Assembly (NCBI GenBank): GCA_964538025.1
Contig: CAZICZ010000014.1
Coordinates: 1-17,176 of the forward strand
Source: UBA5078 sp964538025
GTDB lineage: Bacteria > Pseudomonadota > Gammaproteobacteria > Pseudomonadales > Pseudohongiellaceae
Length of the DNA: 17,176 nt
Reading direction: 5' to 3'
Shown here: piece after piece, positions 8,202-13,666 of the stretch
Layout: every line of letters starts with the position of its first letter
Position numbering within the stretch: position 1 is the stretch's first letter
Notes under the pieces: model-generated
Told to the model about the DNA's origin: nothing
What the model saw: only the letters and a program-made list of their open reading frames with translations
Databases searched by the model: none
Translations under genes and position numbers: made by a program

Positions 8202-9755
8202 ATGCTAGAAGCCGTTTGGATTGGCTTTGCCTTCAGTATCGGATTGCTGGTCCGGCTGGCGGGCCTGCCGCCCCTCGTTGGATACCTTGCCGCAGGATTT
8301 GTCGTTGCCTCCGTGTCAGACACGCTGGCCATGCCTCATGAAAGCGGTGAGATCCTGCACCATGTGTCCCACTTAGGCGTGTTGTTGCTGCTGTTCACCG
8401 TCGGTCTGAAACTGAACGTGCGCAATCTGGTGAAAGCCGAGGTCATCGGCGGGGGCATTTCCCATTTTCTGGTGTCCGGCCTGCTCTATACCCCGCTCAT
8501 CCTGCTGGTGACCGACGTGCCTGTCTACGAGGCAGTTTTGCTGGCGATTGCGCTGTCGTTTTCCAGCACGGTGCTGGCAGCCAAGGTGTTGGAAACCAAG
8601 CGCGAGCTGCGCGCCTTTCATGGCCGCGTCGCCATCGGCATTCTGGTGGTACAGGACCTGCTCGCGCTCGGCGTCATGAGTGTGGCAAGTGGCACGACAC
8701 CGTCTCTGTGGGCACTGGGCGTGTTTGCCCTCCCCCTGCTGCGGCCGTTGCTGTTCCGCCTGATGGATGCGAGCGGACACGAGGACCTGCTGGTCCTGTT
8801 CGGTCTGTTGCTGGCGCTGGTGATCGGAGGCTACGGATTTGAGCTGGTGGGCCTGAGCTCCGAACTGGGCGCCCTGGTGTTCGGGGCCATGCTGGCCAAA
8901 CACCCGCGCGCGGGCGAGCTGTCCAAATCGCTGTGGAGCATCAAGGAATTTTTTCTCGTCGGCTTCTTCCTTGAGATCGGTATCGGCGGTCTGCCCGATG
9001 CCGATGCCTGGTGGTTTGCCATAGTCATGACGGCGCTGCTGCCGCTCAAGGCGCTGCTGTTCTTCCTGCTGCTGATCGCCTTCAAACTGCGCGCCCGCAG
9101 CGCGTTTTTGTCCGGACTCAGCCTGACCAATTACAGCGAGTTCGGGTTGATTGTGGCCAGTGTGGCGCTGCCGGGTTTCATGGTGCCCTTGGCACTCACC
9201 GTCGCGCTGTCGTTTGTGATCTCCGCCCCCCTGAACCGCGTTGCCCACCCGCTTTACGAGAGACTGGCCCATCGGCTGATTCGCTTTGAGCGCAACATCC
9301 GCCATCCGGACGAACAGCCCGTCTCCCTGGGCGGCGCCGATGTGTTGATCATGGGCATGGGCCGCACCGGCACTGCCGCTTACGAATACTTGCGCGAACG
9401 CTTCGCGCTGGTGGCACTGGATTCCGACCCGGCCAAGGTGCGGGCACATCAGGAACAGTCGCGGCACATTTTCTTTGCGGACGCAGAGGACCAGATGTTC
9501 TGGGAATCGCTCGATTTCGGGGCGGTGCGGGCAGTCATCCTGAGCCTGAACGAGGCCGAGGCCAAACGCATCGCCACCCAGAAACTGCGCAAGGCGGGCT
9601 TTCGCGGCCTGATCGTGTCTCACAGCATGCACGAGGACGAAGCGCGGGAGATCATCGCAGCGGGGGCCGACCAGACATACCTGACGATGTCGGAAGCGGG
9701 CGTGGGGCTGGCCGAGCACGTGCGCCAAAAAATCATGCCCCCTGCGGAGGCCTGA
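8202..9755 (+). CDS. Kef/YbaL-type cation:proton antiporter (CPA2) with RCK N domain
   Basis: This is an inner-membrane monovalent cation/H+ antiporter of the CPA2 family. Residues 1-355 are almost wholly hydrophobic, with many membrane helices. They include the family hallmarks FTVGLKLN (65-72), SFSSTVLAAKVL (119-130), the ion-site QD at 151-152, SSELGALVFGAMLAKHP (219-235) and NYSEFG (320-325). After a short cytoplasmic linker, residues 378-500 form one RCK N (TrkA-N) Rossmann domain with GMGRTG (385-390) and an acidic D407 after the second strand, typical for binding NAD(H). No RCK C (TrkA-C) domain follows, so at 517 residues it is shorter than KefB or KefC, and no KefF/KefG partner gene is adjacent. 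Whether it moves K+ or Na+ cannot be told. Its TGA overlaps the sirtuin ATG by one base. A -10-like TATTAT sits at 8164-8169 with no convincing -35. Confidence 0.93.
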   Translation: MLEAVWIGFAFSIGLLVRLAGLPPLVGYLAAGFVVASVSDTLAMPHESGEILHHVSHLGVLLLLFTVGLKLNVRNLVKAEVIGGGISHFLVSGLLYTPLILLVTDVPVYEAVLLAIALSFSSTVLAAKVLETKRELRAFHGRVAIGILVVQDLLALGVMSVASGTTPSLWALGVFALPLLRPLLFRLMDASGHEDLLVLFGLLLALVIGGYGFELVGLSSELGALVFGAMLAKHPRAGELSKSLWSIKEFFLVGFFLEIGIGGLPDADAWWFAIVMTALLPLKALLFFLLLIAFKLRARSAFLSGLSLTNYSEFGLIVASVALPGFMVPLALTVALSFVISAPLNRVAHPLYERLAHRLIRFERNIRHPDEQPVSLGGADVLIMGMGRTGTAAYEYLRERFALVALDSDPAKVRAHQEQSRHIFFADAEDQMFWESLDFGAVRAVILSLNEAEAKRIATQKLRKAGFRGLIVSHSMHEDEAREIIAAGADQTYLTMSEAGVGLAEHVRQKIMPPAEA

Positions 9756-10600
9756 TGGAGGCGCTTGCGGCGTGGGTACGGCAGCACCCCCGGTTGCTGG
9801 TGCTGACAGGCGCTGGTCTCAGCGCCCCCTCGGGCATTCCCGTCTACCGCGATCATCAGGGCCAGTGGTTGCGCAGCACCCCCATCCAGCACCGCGACTT
9901 CCTGAACAGCGCGGCCGCCCGGCAACGTTACTGGGCCCGCAGCATGGTGGGCTGGCCCCGCATGGCGGCGGCCGCTCCCAACGCCGGGCATCATGCTCTC
10001 GCCGCCTTGGAACGGGCCGGCCATGTTCAACAGCTGATTACCCAGAATGTGGATTCACTGCATCACCGCGCCAGCCATCAACGGGTGATCGAGCTGCACG
10101 GATCGCTCGCGCGGGTGATCTGCCTGAGCTGCGAGCAAGCCCACGCCCGCGCCACGGTGCAGGGCTGGCTGCTCGCCGCCAATCCCCAAATTCACGAGGC
10201 TTCCGCCACTATGCGTCCCGACGGGGATGCGGATATCGACGATGCGCTGATTGCCTCGGTGAAGGTGCCGACCTGTCCGGTTTGCGACGGGGTTTTGATG
10301 CCTGACGTGGTGTTCTTCGGCGGCACGATTCCGAGGGCACGCACCGACGCCGTCAGTGAGGCGATTGCACTGTGCGATGCAGTGCTGGTGGTGGGCTCGT
10401 CCCTGACGGTGTTTTCCGGTTTCCGCATCTGCCGCGATGCCCATCGTCTGGGAAAACCCGTCGCCGCGCTGAATCACGGGGTAACCCGGGCCGATGAACT
10501 CCTGACGATGAAGGTGGAGGCGGACTGCGCGCAGGGGCTGCAGGCACTCGCCGCGCAGCTGATCAGCGGGTGGACGACAGACGACGGCCCCGCCAGCTGA
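9755..10600 (+). CDS. NAD-dependent protein deacylase, SIR2 family class II (SIRT4-like)
   Basis: Sirtuins remove acyl groups from lysines while consuming NAD+. The 281-residue product has the full Rossmann core: GAGLSAPSGIPVYRD (19-33), TQNVDSLH (96-103), the catalytic His115 in ELHGS, VVGSSL (202-207) and N240 in the ribose-binding segment. The structural zinc site is complete: C123 and C126, then C174 and C177. The segments GWP (66-68), PDGD (155-158), VPTCPVC and MPDVVFFGG (182-190) are those of mitochondrial SIRT4 and bacterial class II enzymes, not of CobB. The class suggests deacylase, lipoamidase or ADP-ribosyl activity; the real substrate is unknown. GGAGG lies only four bases before the ATG, which itself overlaps the antiporter stop, so translation is probably coupled. 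The last 38 bases overlap folK on the opposite strand. Confidence 0.94.
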   Translation: MEALAAWVRQHPRLLVLTGAGLSAPSGIPVYRDHQGQWLRSTPIQHRDFLNSAAARQRYWARSMVGWPRMAAAAPNAGHHALAALERAGHVQQLITQNVDSLHHRASHQRVIELHGSLARVICLSCEQAHARATVQGWLLAANPQIHEASATMRPDGDADIDDALIASVKVPTCPVCDGVLMPDVVFFGGTIPRARTDAVSEAIALCDAVLVVGSSLTVFSGFRICRDAHRLGKPVAALNHGVTRADELLTMKVEADCAQGLQALAAQLISGWTTDDGPAS

Positions 10601-11093
10601 AGTCTACCGGCCAGAGATGCTGGCGGGACTTGTCGTAGGCATCCCATTGCGCGGCGAGGCTCGCGCTGGCGCCGGGCAACACAGTGTCTGGCAGCAGCTC
10701 CGACAGGGGCCACAGCACAAAGGCGTTTTCCGTGATTTCGGGGCGCGGCAGGGTAATCTCGCCAAACGCCCCCTGCAGTTCATCGAAGAGCAGGATATCG
10801 ATGTCGATGCTGCGCCCGCGTGCGCGCGGCGCCTGCAGATCGCGTCCATTGGCGGTTTCGATGCCTTTGAGAAACTGCGCCATTTCCGGCAGGGTTTCTT
10901 CGGTCTCCAGCAGCACCACCATGTTGAGAAAGTTTGCGCCATGGAACCCCACGGCTTCGCTTTCAAACACGGAGGAGGTCTGCAGATGCCCGTAACGCTG
11001 ATGCAGCGCGTCCAACGCCACAGTCAAATGCCGGGTCGGGCTGATGTTGCTCCCAAGCCCTAGCGCGACCGTATGGAAGGCCGATGCCGCCAC
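10563..11093 (-). CDS. folK: 2-amino-4-hydroxy-6-hydroxymethyldihydropteridine pyrophosphokinase (HPPK)
   Basis: HPPK transfers pyrophosphate from ATP to 6-hydroxymethyl-7,8-dihydropterin, the step after FolB in folate synthesis. The 176-residue product shows the N-terminal LGLGSN (11-16), FLNMVV (55-60), the Mg2+-binding pair D97 and D99 in RSIDIDILLFD, and the LWPLSEL segment (117-124). It is somewhat divergent from E. coli FolK and carries about 15 extra C-terminal residues ending in an Arg-rich tail. That tail is encoded over the end of the convergent sirtuin gene, a 38-base overlap. The start is GTG at 11093, placed directly after the folB TGA with no spacer. A second folK elsewhere in the genome cannot be excluded, since some relatives have more than one. 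Confidence 0.9.
   Translation of the reverse strand: MAASAFHTVALGLGSNISPTRHLTVALDALHQRYGHLQTSSVFESEAVGFHGANFLNMVVLLETEETLPEMAQFLKGIETANGRDLQAPRARGRSIDIDILLFDELQGAFGEITLPRPEITENAFVLWPLSELLPDTVLPGASASLAAQWDAYDKSRQHLWPVDFSWRGRRLSSTR
10589..10627. terminator. Inverted repeat at the sirtuin/folK convergent junction
   Basis: A perfect 9-base inverted repeat, CCCGCCAGC at 10589-10597 and GCTGGCGGG at 10619-10627, has a 21-base loop spanning the sirtuin stop. A shorter competing stem, GCCAG 10610-10614 with CTGGC 10620-10624, shares its right arm. There is no T tract on either strand, so it is not a canonical intrinsic terminator. Its place between two convergent genes suggests a weak bidirectional block or chance structure in GC-rich DNA. 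Confidence 0.3.
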
Positions 11094-11450
11094 TCAAGAA
11101 GCACTCCCACGCTCGATGATGACACCGACATCGCGCGCCTCGGGCACCGCGCCGGGTTTGCTGAGCGTCAGCCGCAGCCAGCGCAGGTCGTATTCCGCCA
11201 TCAGCAGGCGCGCCACATGTTCGGCGAGGGTTTCAATCAACTGACACTCGCTCCGCGAAACCTCGTCGATCAGGCGATGAGCGATGGCATGATAGTCAAG
11301 CGTCAGGGACAGGGCATCTTCGGCGGCGGCGGCGCGAATATCGGTGCCCATCTCCAGACTCAGGTACAGGGACTGCGGGCGCGCGCGCTCCCAGTCGTGC
11401 ACCCCGATCACGGCGTCGATCTTTAAATCACGGATATAGATGATGTCCAT
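11094..11450 (-). CDS. folB: Dihydroneopterin aldolase / epimerase FolB
   Basis: FolB converts 7,8-dihydroneopterin to 6-hydroxymethyl-7,8-dihydropterin and glycolaldehyde. The 118-residue product starts MDIIYIRDL like E. coli FolB. It keeps IGVHDWE with E21, LIETLAE with the pterin-anchoring E73, and LSKPGAV with the catalytic K98, then GVIIERG near the end. The ATG at 11450 is chosen over a much longer open frame reaching back to 11744, which runs through tsaD in another frame. The ATG shares one base with the tsaD TAA, and the folB TGA is followed at once by the folK GTG. The three minus-strand genes therefore look translationally coupled, and FolB and FolK catalyse consecutive reactions. 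Confidence 0.96.
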   Translation of the reverse strand: MDIIYIRDLKIDAVIGVHDWERARPQSLYLSLEMGTDIRAAAAEDALSLTLDYHAIAHRLIDEVSRSECQLIETLAEHVARLLMAEYDLRWLRLTLSKPGAVPEARDVGVIIERGSAS

Positions 11451-12505
11451 TATTGTCCTCCTGTCAGTGTCGCGGGCCCGCCCAGCGGGGGCAGGCTTGC
11501 CAGGGGCCAGCGCGCGCGCACATCGAGTGCAAGGGAGTCGTGTTCGCCCGCCATCAGACGCTGACAGCCCGCATAGGCAATCATGGCCCCGTTGTCGGTG
11601 CAAAACCGCGGCTGGGCATAAAAAAGCGCGCCGGCGTTCTTTTCCACCATCGCCTGCAGGCCCTGTCGCAGTCGCTGGTTGGCACTCACCCCCCCAGCAA
11701 TCACCAGCGTGCGCAAGCCCGTCTGCTGCATGGCCCGACGGCATTTGATGACGAGGGTCTGGACGACGGCTTCTTCAAAGGCGCAGGCGATGTCCGCCCT
11801 GGTCTGTTCGCTGAGGGAGTCCGGTGCCCCGGCATCGCCAAGGGCATTGCGGACACTGGTCTTCAGCCCGCTGAAACTGAAATCGAGCCCCGGACGGTTG
11901 GTCATGGGGCGCGGAAACTCAAAGCGCCCGGGCGTGCCGCGAGATGCCAGTTCGGCGACACGGGGGCCGCCGGGATAGGGCAGTCCCAGCATTTTGCCGA
12001 CTTTGTCAAAGGCCTCTCCCGCGGCGTCGTCAAGCGACTCTCCCAACAGCGTGTAGCGGCCAATGCCGGCGACCTGCACCAGCTGCGTGTGACCGCCAGA
12101 GACCAGCAGCGCGATAAAAGGGAACCTGGGGGGCGCCGCTTCCAGCATGGGGGCCAGCAAGTGGCCCTCCATGTGGTGCACGCCGATCGTCGGAATATCC
12201 AATGCCATGCCGAGCGACCTGCCCAGACTGGCGCCCACCAGCAGGGCACCCACGAGGCCGGGACCGGCGGTGTAGGCGATGCCGTCGAGCTGATCCAGTC
12301 GCGTCGAGGCGGCGGCCAGCACTTCTTCGATCAGCGGCAGCGCCTTGCGGATATGATCGCGTGAGGCAAGCTCGGGGATGACGCCGCCATAGCGGGCATG
12401 GAGCTCGATCTGCGAGTACAGGCGGTCGGCCAACAGCCCCCGGGCGCTGTCATAGACCGCAACACCGGTTTCATCACACGAAGTTTCGATCCCCAATACA
12501 CGCAT
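11450..12505 (-). CDS. tsaD: tRNA N6-threonylcarbamoyladenosine (t6A) synthase subunit TsaD
   Basis: TsaD, with TsaB and TsaE, transfers the threonylcarbamoyl group from threonylcarbamoyl-AMP to A37 of ANN-decoding tRNAs; it is essential in most bacteria. The 351-residue product has the ASKHA-fold start MRVLGIETSCDETGVAVYD, the metal-binding histidines H111 and H115 in VHHMEGH, SGGHTQLV, the GGVSANQRLR segment, and the late DNGAMIAYAG whose Asp is another metal ligand. The ATG at 12505 is used because the family always begins just before GIETSCDET; the open frame extends only 12 codons further up. The C-terminus runs about ten residues past the usual RPRWPL-type end, reaching a TAA that overlaps the folB ATG. 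It is divergent from rpsU, as in E. coli. plsY, often next door, is missing here. Confidence 0.97.
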   Translation of the reverse strand: MRVLGIETSCDETGVAVYDSARGLLADRLYSQIELHARYGGVIPELASRDHIRKALPLIEEVLAAASTRLDQLDGIAYTAGPGLVGALLVGASLGRSLGMALDIPTIGVHHMEGHLLAPMLEAAPPRFPFIALLVSGGHTQLVQVAGIGRYTLLGESLDDAAGEAFDKVGKMLGLPYPGGPRVAELASRGTPGRFEFPRPMTNRPGLDFSFSGLKTSVRNALGDAGAPDSLSEQTRADIACAFEEAVVQTLVIKCRRAMQQTGLRTLVIAGGVSANQRLRQGLQAMVEKNAGALFYAQPRFCTDNGAMIAYAGCQRLMAGEHDSLALDVRARWPLASLPPLGGPATLTGGQ

Positions 12506-12564
12506 ATGACCTGCCCTTTCGGTTCGCTGCTGAACTGCCATCCCCCGCCCGGCGAGGGGCGCTC

Positions 12565-12570
12565 ATCATA
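12565..12570 (-). promoter_or_regulatory. Candidate -10 element for tsaD-folB-folK
   Basis: On the minus strand this reads TATGAT, five of six matches to the sigma-70 -10 consensus, about 60 bases upstream of the tsaD ATG. No recognisable -35 lies 16-18 bases further up, so support is weak. It is the best candidate I can find for the minus-strand operon. Confidence 0.3.
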
Positions 12571-12610
12571 CGGCAGCACCCCGGGAGAAGACCAGTAAAG
12601 AAGCCTGCAT

Positions 12611-12627
12611 GCCACGTCTGGCGTGGC
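12611..12627. other. Small palindrome in the tsaD/rpsU divergent region
   Basis: A perfect 6-base stem, GCCACG 12611-12616 with CGTGGC 12622-12627, has a five-base loop and is followed by TTT on the plus strand. It lies upstream of the candidate promoters in both directions, so it is unlikely to be in either leader transcript. An operator or a leftover terminator are possible readings, as is chance. The rest of the 298-base gap (12506-12803) holds only the promoter candidates and the rpsU ribosome binding site. Confidence 0.25.
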
Positions 12628-12663
12628 TTTGCGGGGCACCGAGGGGATCATTGCACGAAGGCT

Positions 12664-12712
12664 TTGCATTTGCGCCAATGCCGCATTACCATATGCCCCC
12701 TTTGATTTTAAT
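12664..12712 (+). promoter_or_regulatory. Candidate promoter region for rpsU-yqeY-dnaG-rpoD
   Basis: Two overlapping sigma-70-like options are visible in a locally AT-richer stretch. One is TTGCAT (12664-12669) with TACCAT (12687-12692) at 17-base spacing. The other is a better -10, TTTAAT (12707-12712, five of six matches), with a poor ATTACC -35 at 12685-12690. Either would give a 5' leader of roughly 85-110 bases before rpsU. I cannot choose between them by eye. Confidence 0.4.
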
Positions 12713-12786
12713 GCCCAAACCCTGCGATCTGACCGGGGGCACACGGCAGATAAAGAACACGATCGCTCATATTGGATAGCAAAAAC

Positions 12787-12793
12787 GGGAAGG
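12787..12793 (+). promoter_or_regulatory. rpsU ribosome binding site
   Basis: GGGAAGG lies 10 bases before the ATG at 12804. An in-frame GTG at 12795 is too close to this site to be used, which supports the start giving the standard 71-residue S21. Confidence 0.6.
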
Positions 12794-12803
12794 TGTGCAT
12801 TTT

Positions 12804-13019
12804 ATGCCAATGGTAAAACTGAAAGAAAACGAGCCGTTTGACGTCGCTCTGAGAAGATTCAAGCGCTCCTGCGAGAAAGCAGGCGTGCTGGCAGAAGTTC
12901 GTCGCAAAGAGTTTTATGAAAAGCCAACAGCCGCACGCAAGCGTAAGGCAGCGGCCGCTGTAAAGCGTCACCTGAAGAAACTGCAACGCGAAAACAAGAA
13001 GACCAAGCGCTTCTACTAA
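12804..13019 (+). CDS. rpsU: 30S ribosomal protein S21
   Basis: S21 is a small basic protein of the 30S subunit platform, near the 3' end of 16S rRNA, and takes part in translation initiation. The 71-residue product matches the usual length and has the near-invariant N-terminal half: ENEPFDVALRRFKRSCEKAG, then VLAEVRRKEFYEKPT. A Lys/Arg-rich helix and a KKTKRFY end follow. The start at 12804 gives MPMVKLKENEP, aligning with MPVIKVRENEP of E. coli; three extra upstream codons are open but lack a properly spaced ribosome binding site. It heads the macromolecular-synthesis operon with yqeY, dnaG and rpoD, and two hairpins follow it before yqeY, as expected where a very abundant product must outpace scarce primase. 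Confidence 0.98.
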   Translation: MPMVKLKENEPFDVALRRFKRSCEKAGVLAEVRRKEFYEKPTAARKRKAAAAVKRHLKKLQRENKKTKRFY

Positions 13020-13076
13020 GACCTGCCCCCACGCGGTCACTGCAGTCTCGCCCCACTCTCCAATGCACACGAAAAC

Positions 13077-13098
13077 CACCACCCGTTCGCGGGTGGTG
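13077..13098 (+). terminator. Stem-loop after rpsU (attenuator-like)
   Basis: A perfect 9-base GC-rich stem, 13077-13085 with 13090-13098, is closed by a TTCG tetraloop in a G-C context. No T tract follows (next bases TCACGC), so it is not a textbook intrinsic terminator. Its position 57 bases after the rpsU stop matches the place where E. coli has a partial terminator between rpsU and dnaG. Attenuation, or protection of the upstream rpsU message from 3' exonucleases, are the likely roles. Confidence 0.5.
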
Positions 13099-13109
13099 TC
13101 ACGCAGGCC

Positions 13110-13124
13110 GCCCGGATTCCGGGC
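13110..13124 (+). other. Second short stem-loop before yqeY
   Basis: GCCCGG (13110-13115) and CCGGGC (13119-13124) form a 6-base stem with a three-base ATT loop, 11 bases after the larger hairpin and 28 bases before the yqeY ATG. With the first hairpin it makes a tandem pair in the only leader-like gap inside the front of this operon. The function is inferred from position only. Confidence 0.35.
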
Positions 13125-13152
13125 TCCATGAACCTCGTTGAGCGGAACGCCT

Positions 13153-13605
13153 ATGTCAGAGAGCGCACTCAAGCAGCACATCAGCGACGCCATGAAGGAC
13201 GCCATGCGCGCCAAGGACAAGCTCCGTCTTGGCACCATCCGGCTGGCATTGGCGGAAATCAAAAAGATCGAAGTGGACGAGCGTATCGACCCGGATGATG
13301 CCCGCATCACCGCCGTGCTCGACAAGATGATCAAGCAGCGCCGCGAATCCGTGAAGCAGTACGAAGCCGGCAACCGCCCCGACCTTGCCGAGCAGGAAAA
13401 CGCCGAAATTGCCATCCTGCAGACGTTTATGCCCCAGGCCCTGAGCGAGGCCGAAATCAGCGCCATTATCACCTCCGCCATGGCGGAAACCGGCGCCAGC
13501 AGCATGGCCGACATGGGCAAGGTTATGGCCGTGGTTCGCCCCGCGGTCCTTGGGCGCGCCGACATGGCCGCCATCAGCCAGATGATCAAACAGCAGCTTT
13601 CGTAA
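13153..13605 (+). CDS. yqeY: GatB/YqeY domain-containing protein
   Basis: This is a 150-residue helical protein of the YqeY family, whose C-terminal half resembles the tail domain of GatB, the tRNA-dependent amidotransferase subunit. The precise function is unknown; a tRNA-related role is suggested by that similarity only. Visible family features are the N-terminal helix with MKDAMRAKDKLRLGTIRLAL, then VLDKMIKQRRESVKQYEAGNR, LAEQENAEIAILQTFMPQ and the closing GRADMAAISQMIKQQL. The ATG at 13153 is preferred to an in-frame TTG at 13138; both lack a strong ribosome binding site, and the ATG gives the usual length of about 148. Its place between rpsU and dnaG is the arrangement I recall from Pseudomonas relatives, differing from E. 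coli, where the two genes are adjacent. Confidence 0.93.
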   Translation: MSESALKQHISDAMKDAMRAKDKLRLGTIRLALAEIKKIEVDERIDPDDARITAVLDKMIKQRRESVKQYEAGNRPDLAEQENAEIAILQTFMPQALSEAEISAIITSAMAETGASSMADMGKVMAVVRPAVLGRADMAAISQMIKQQLS

Positions 13606-13666
13606 GGCTGAAACAACTGGCACACTGCGCCATCCCCAGCGAAGCAATGACCTCTGGAATACCGAC

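Noticed and set aside
9755..10600. Sirtuin gene as an anti-phage SIR2 defence module
   Set aside because: It is a stand-alone, full-length class II deacylase with a zinc site and no Argonaute, HerA, STAND or other defence partner; the neighbours are housekeeping genes plus an ion antiporter.
11094..11744. Extended FolB reading of 216 residues
   Set aside because: The first 98 codons overlap tsaD in another frame and look nothing like FolB; homologues begin at the ATG at 11450.
12728..12750. Possible LexA box before rpsU (CTG...CAG halves)
   Set aside because: The halves are spaced wrongly and the middle is GC-rich, unlike the CTGT-N8-ACAG box.
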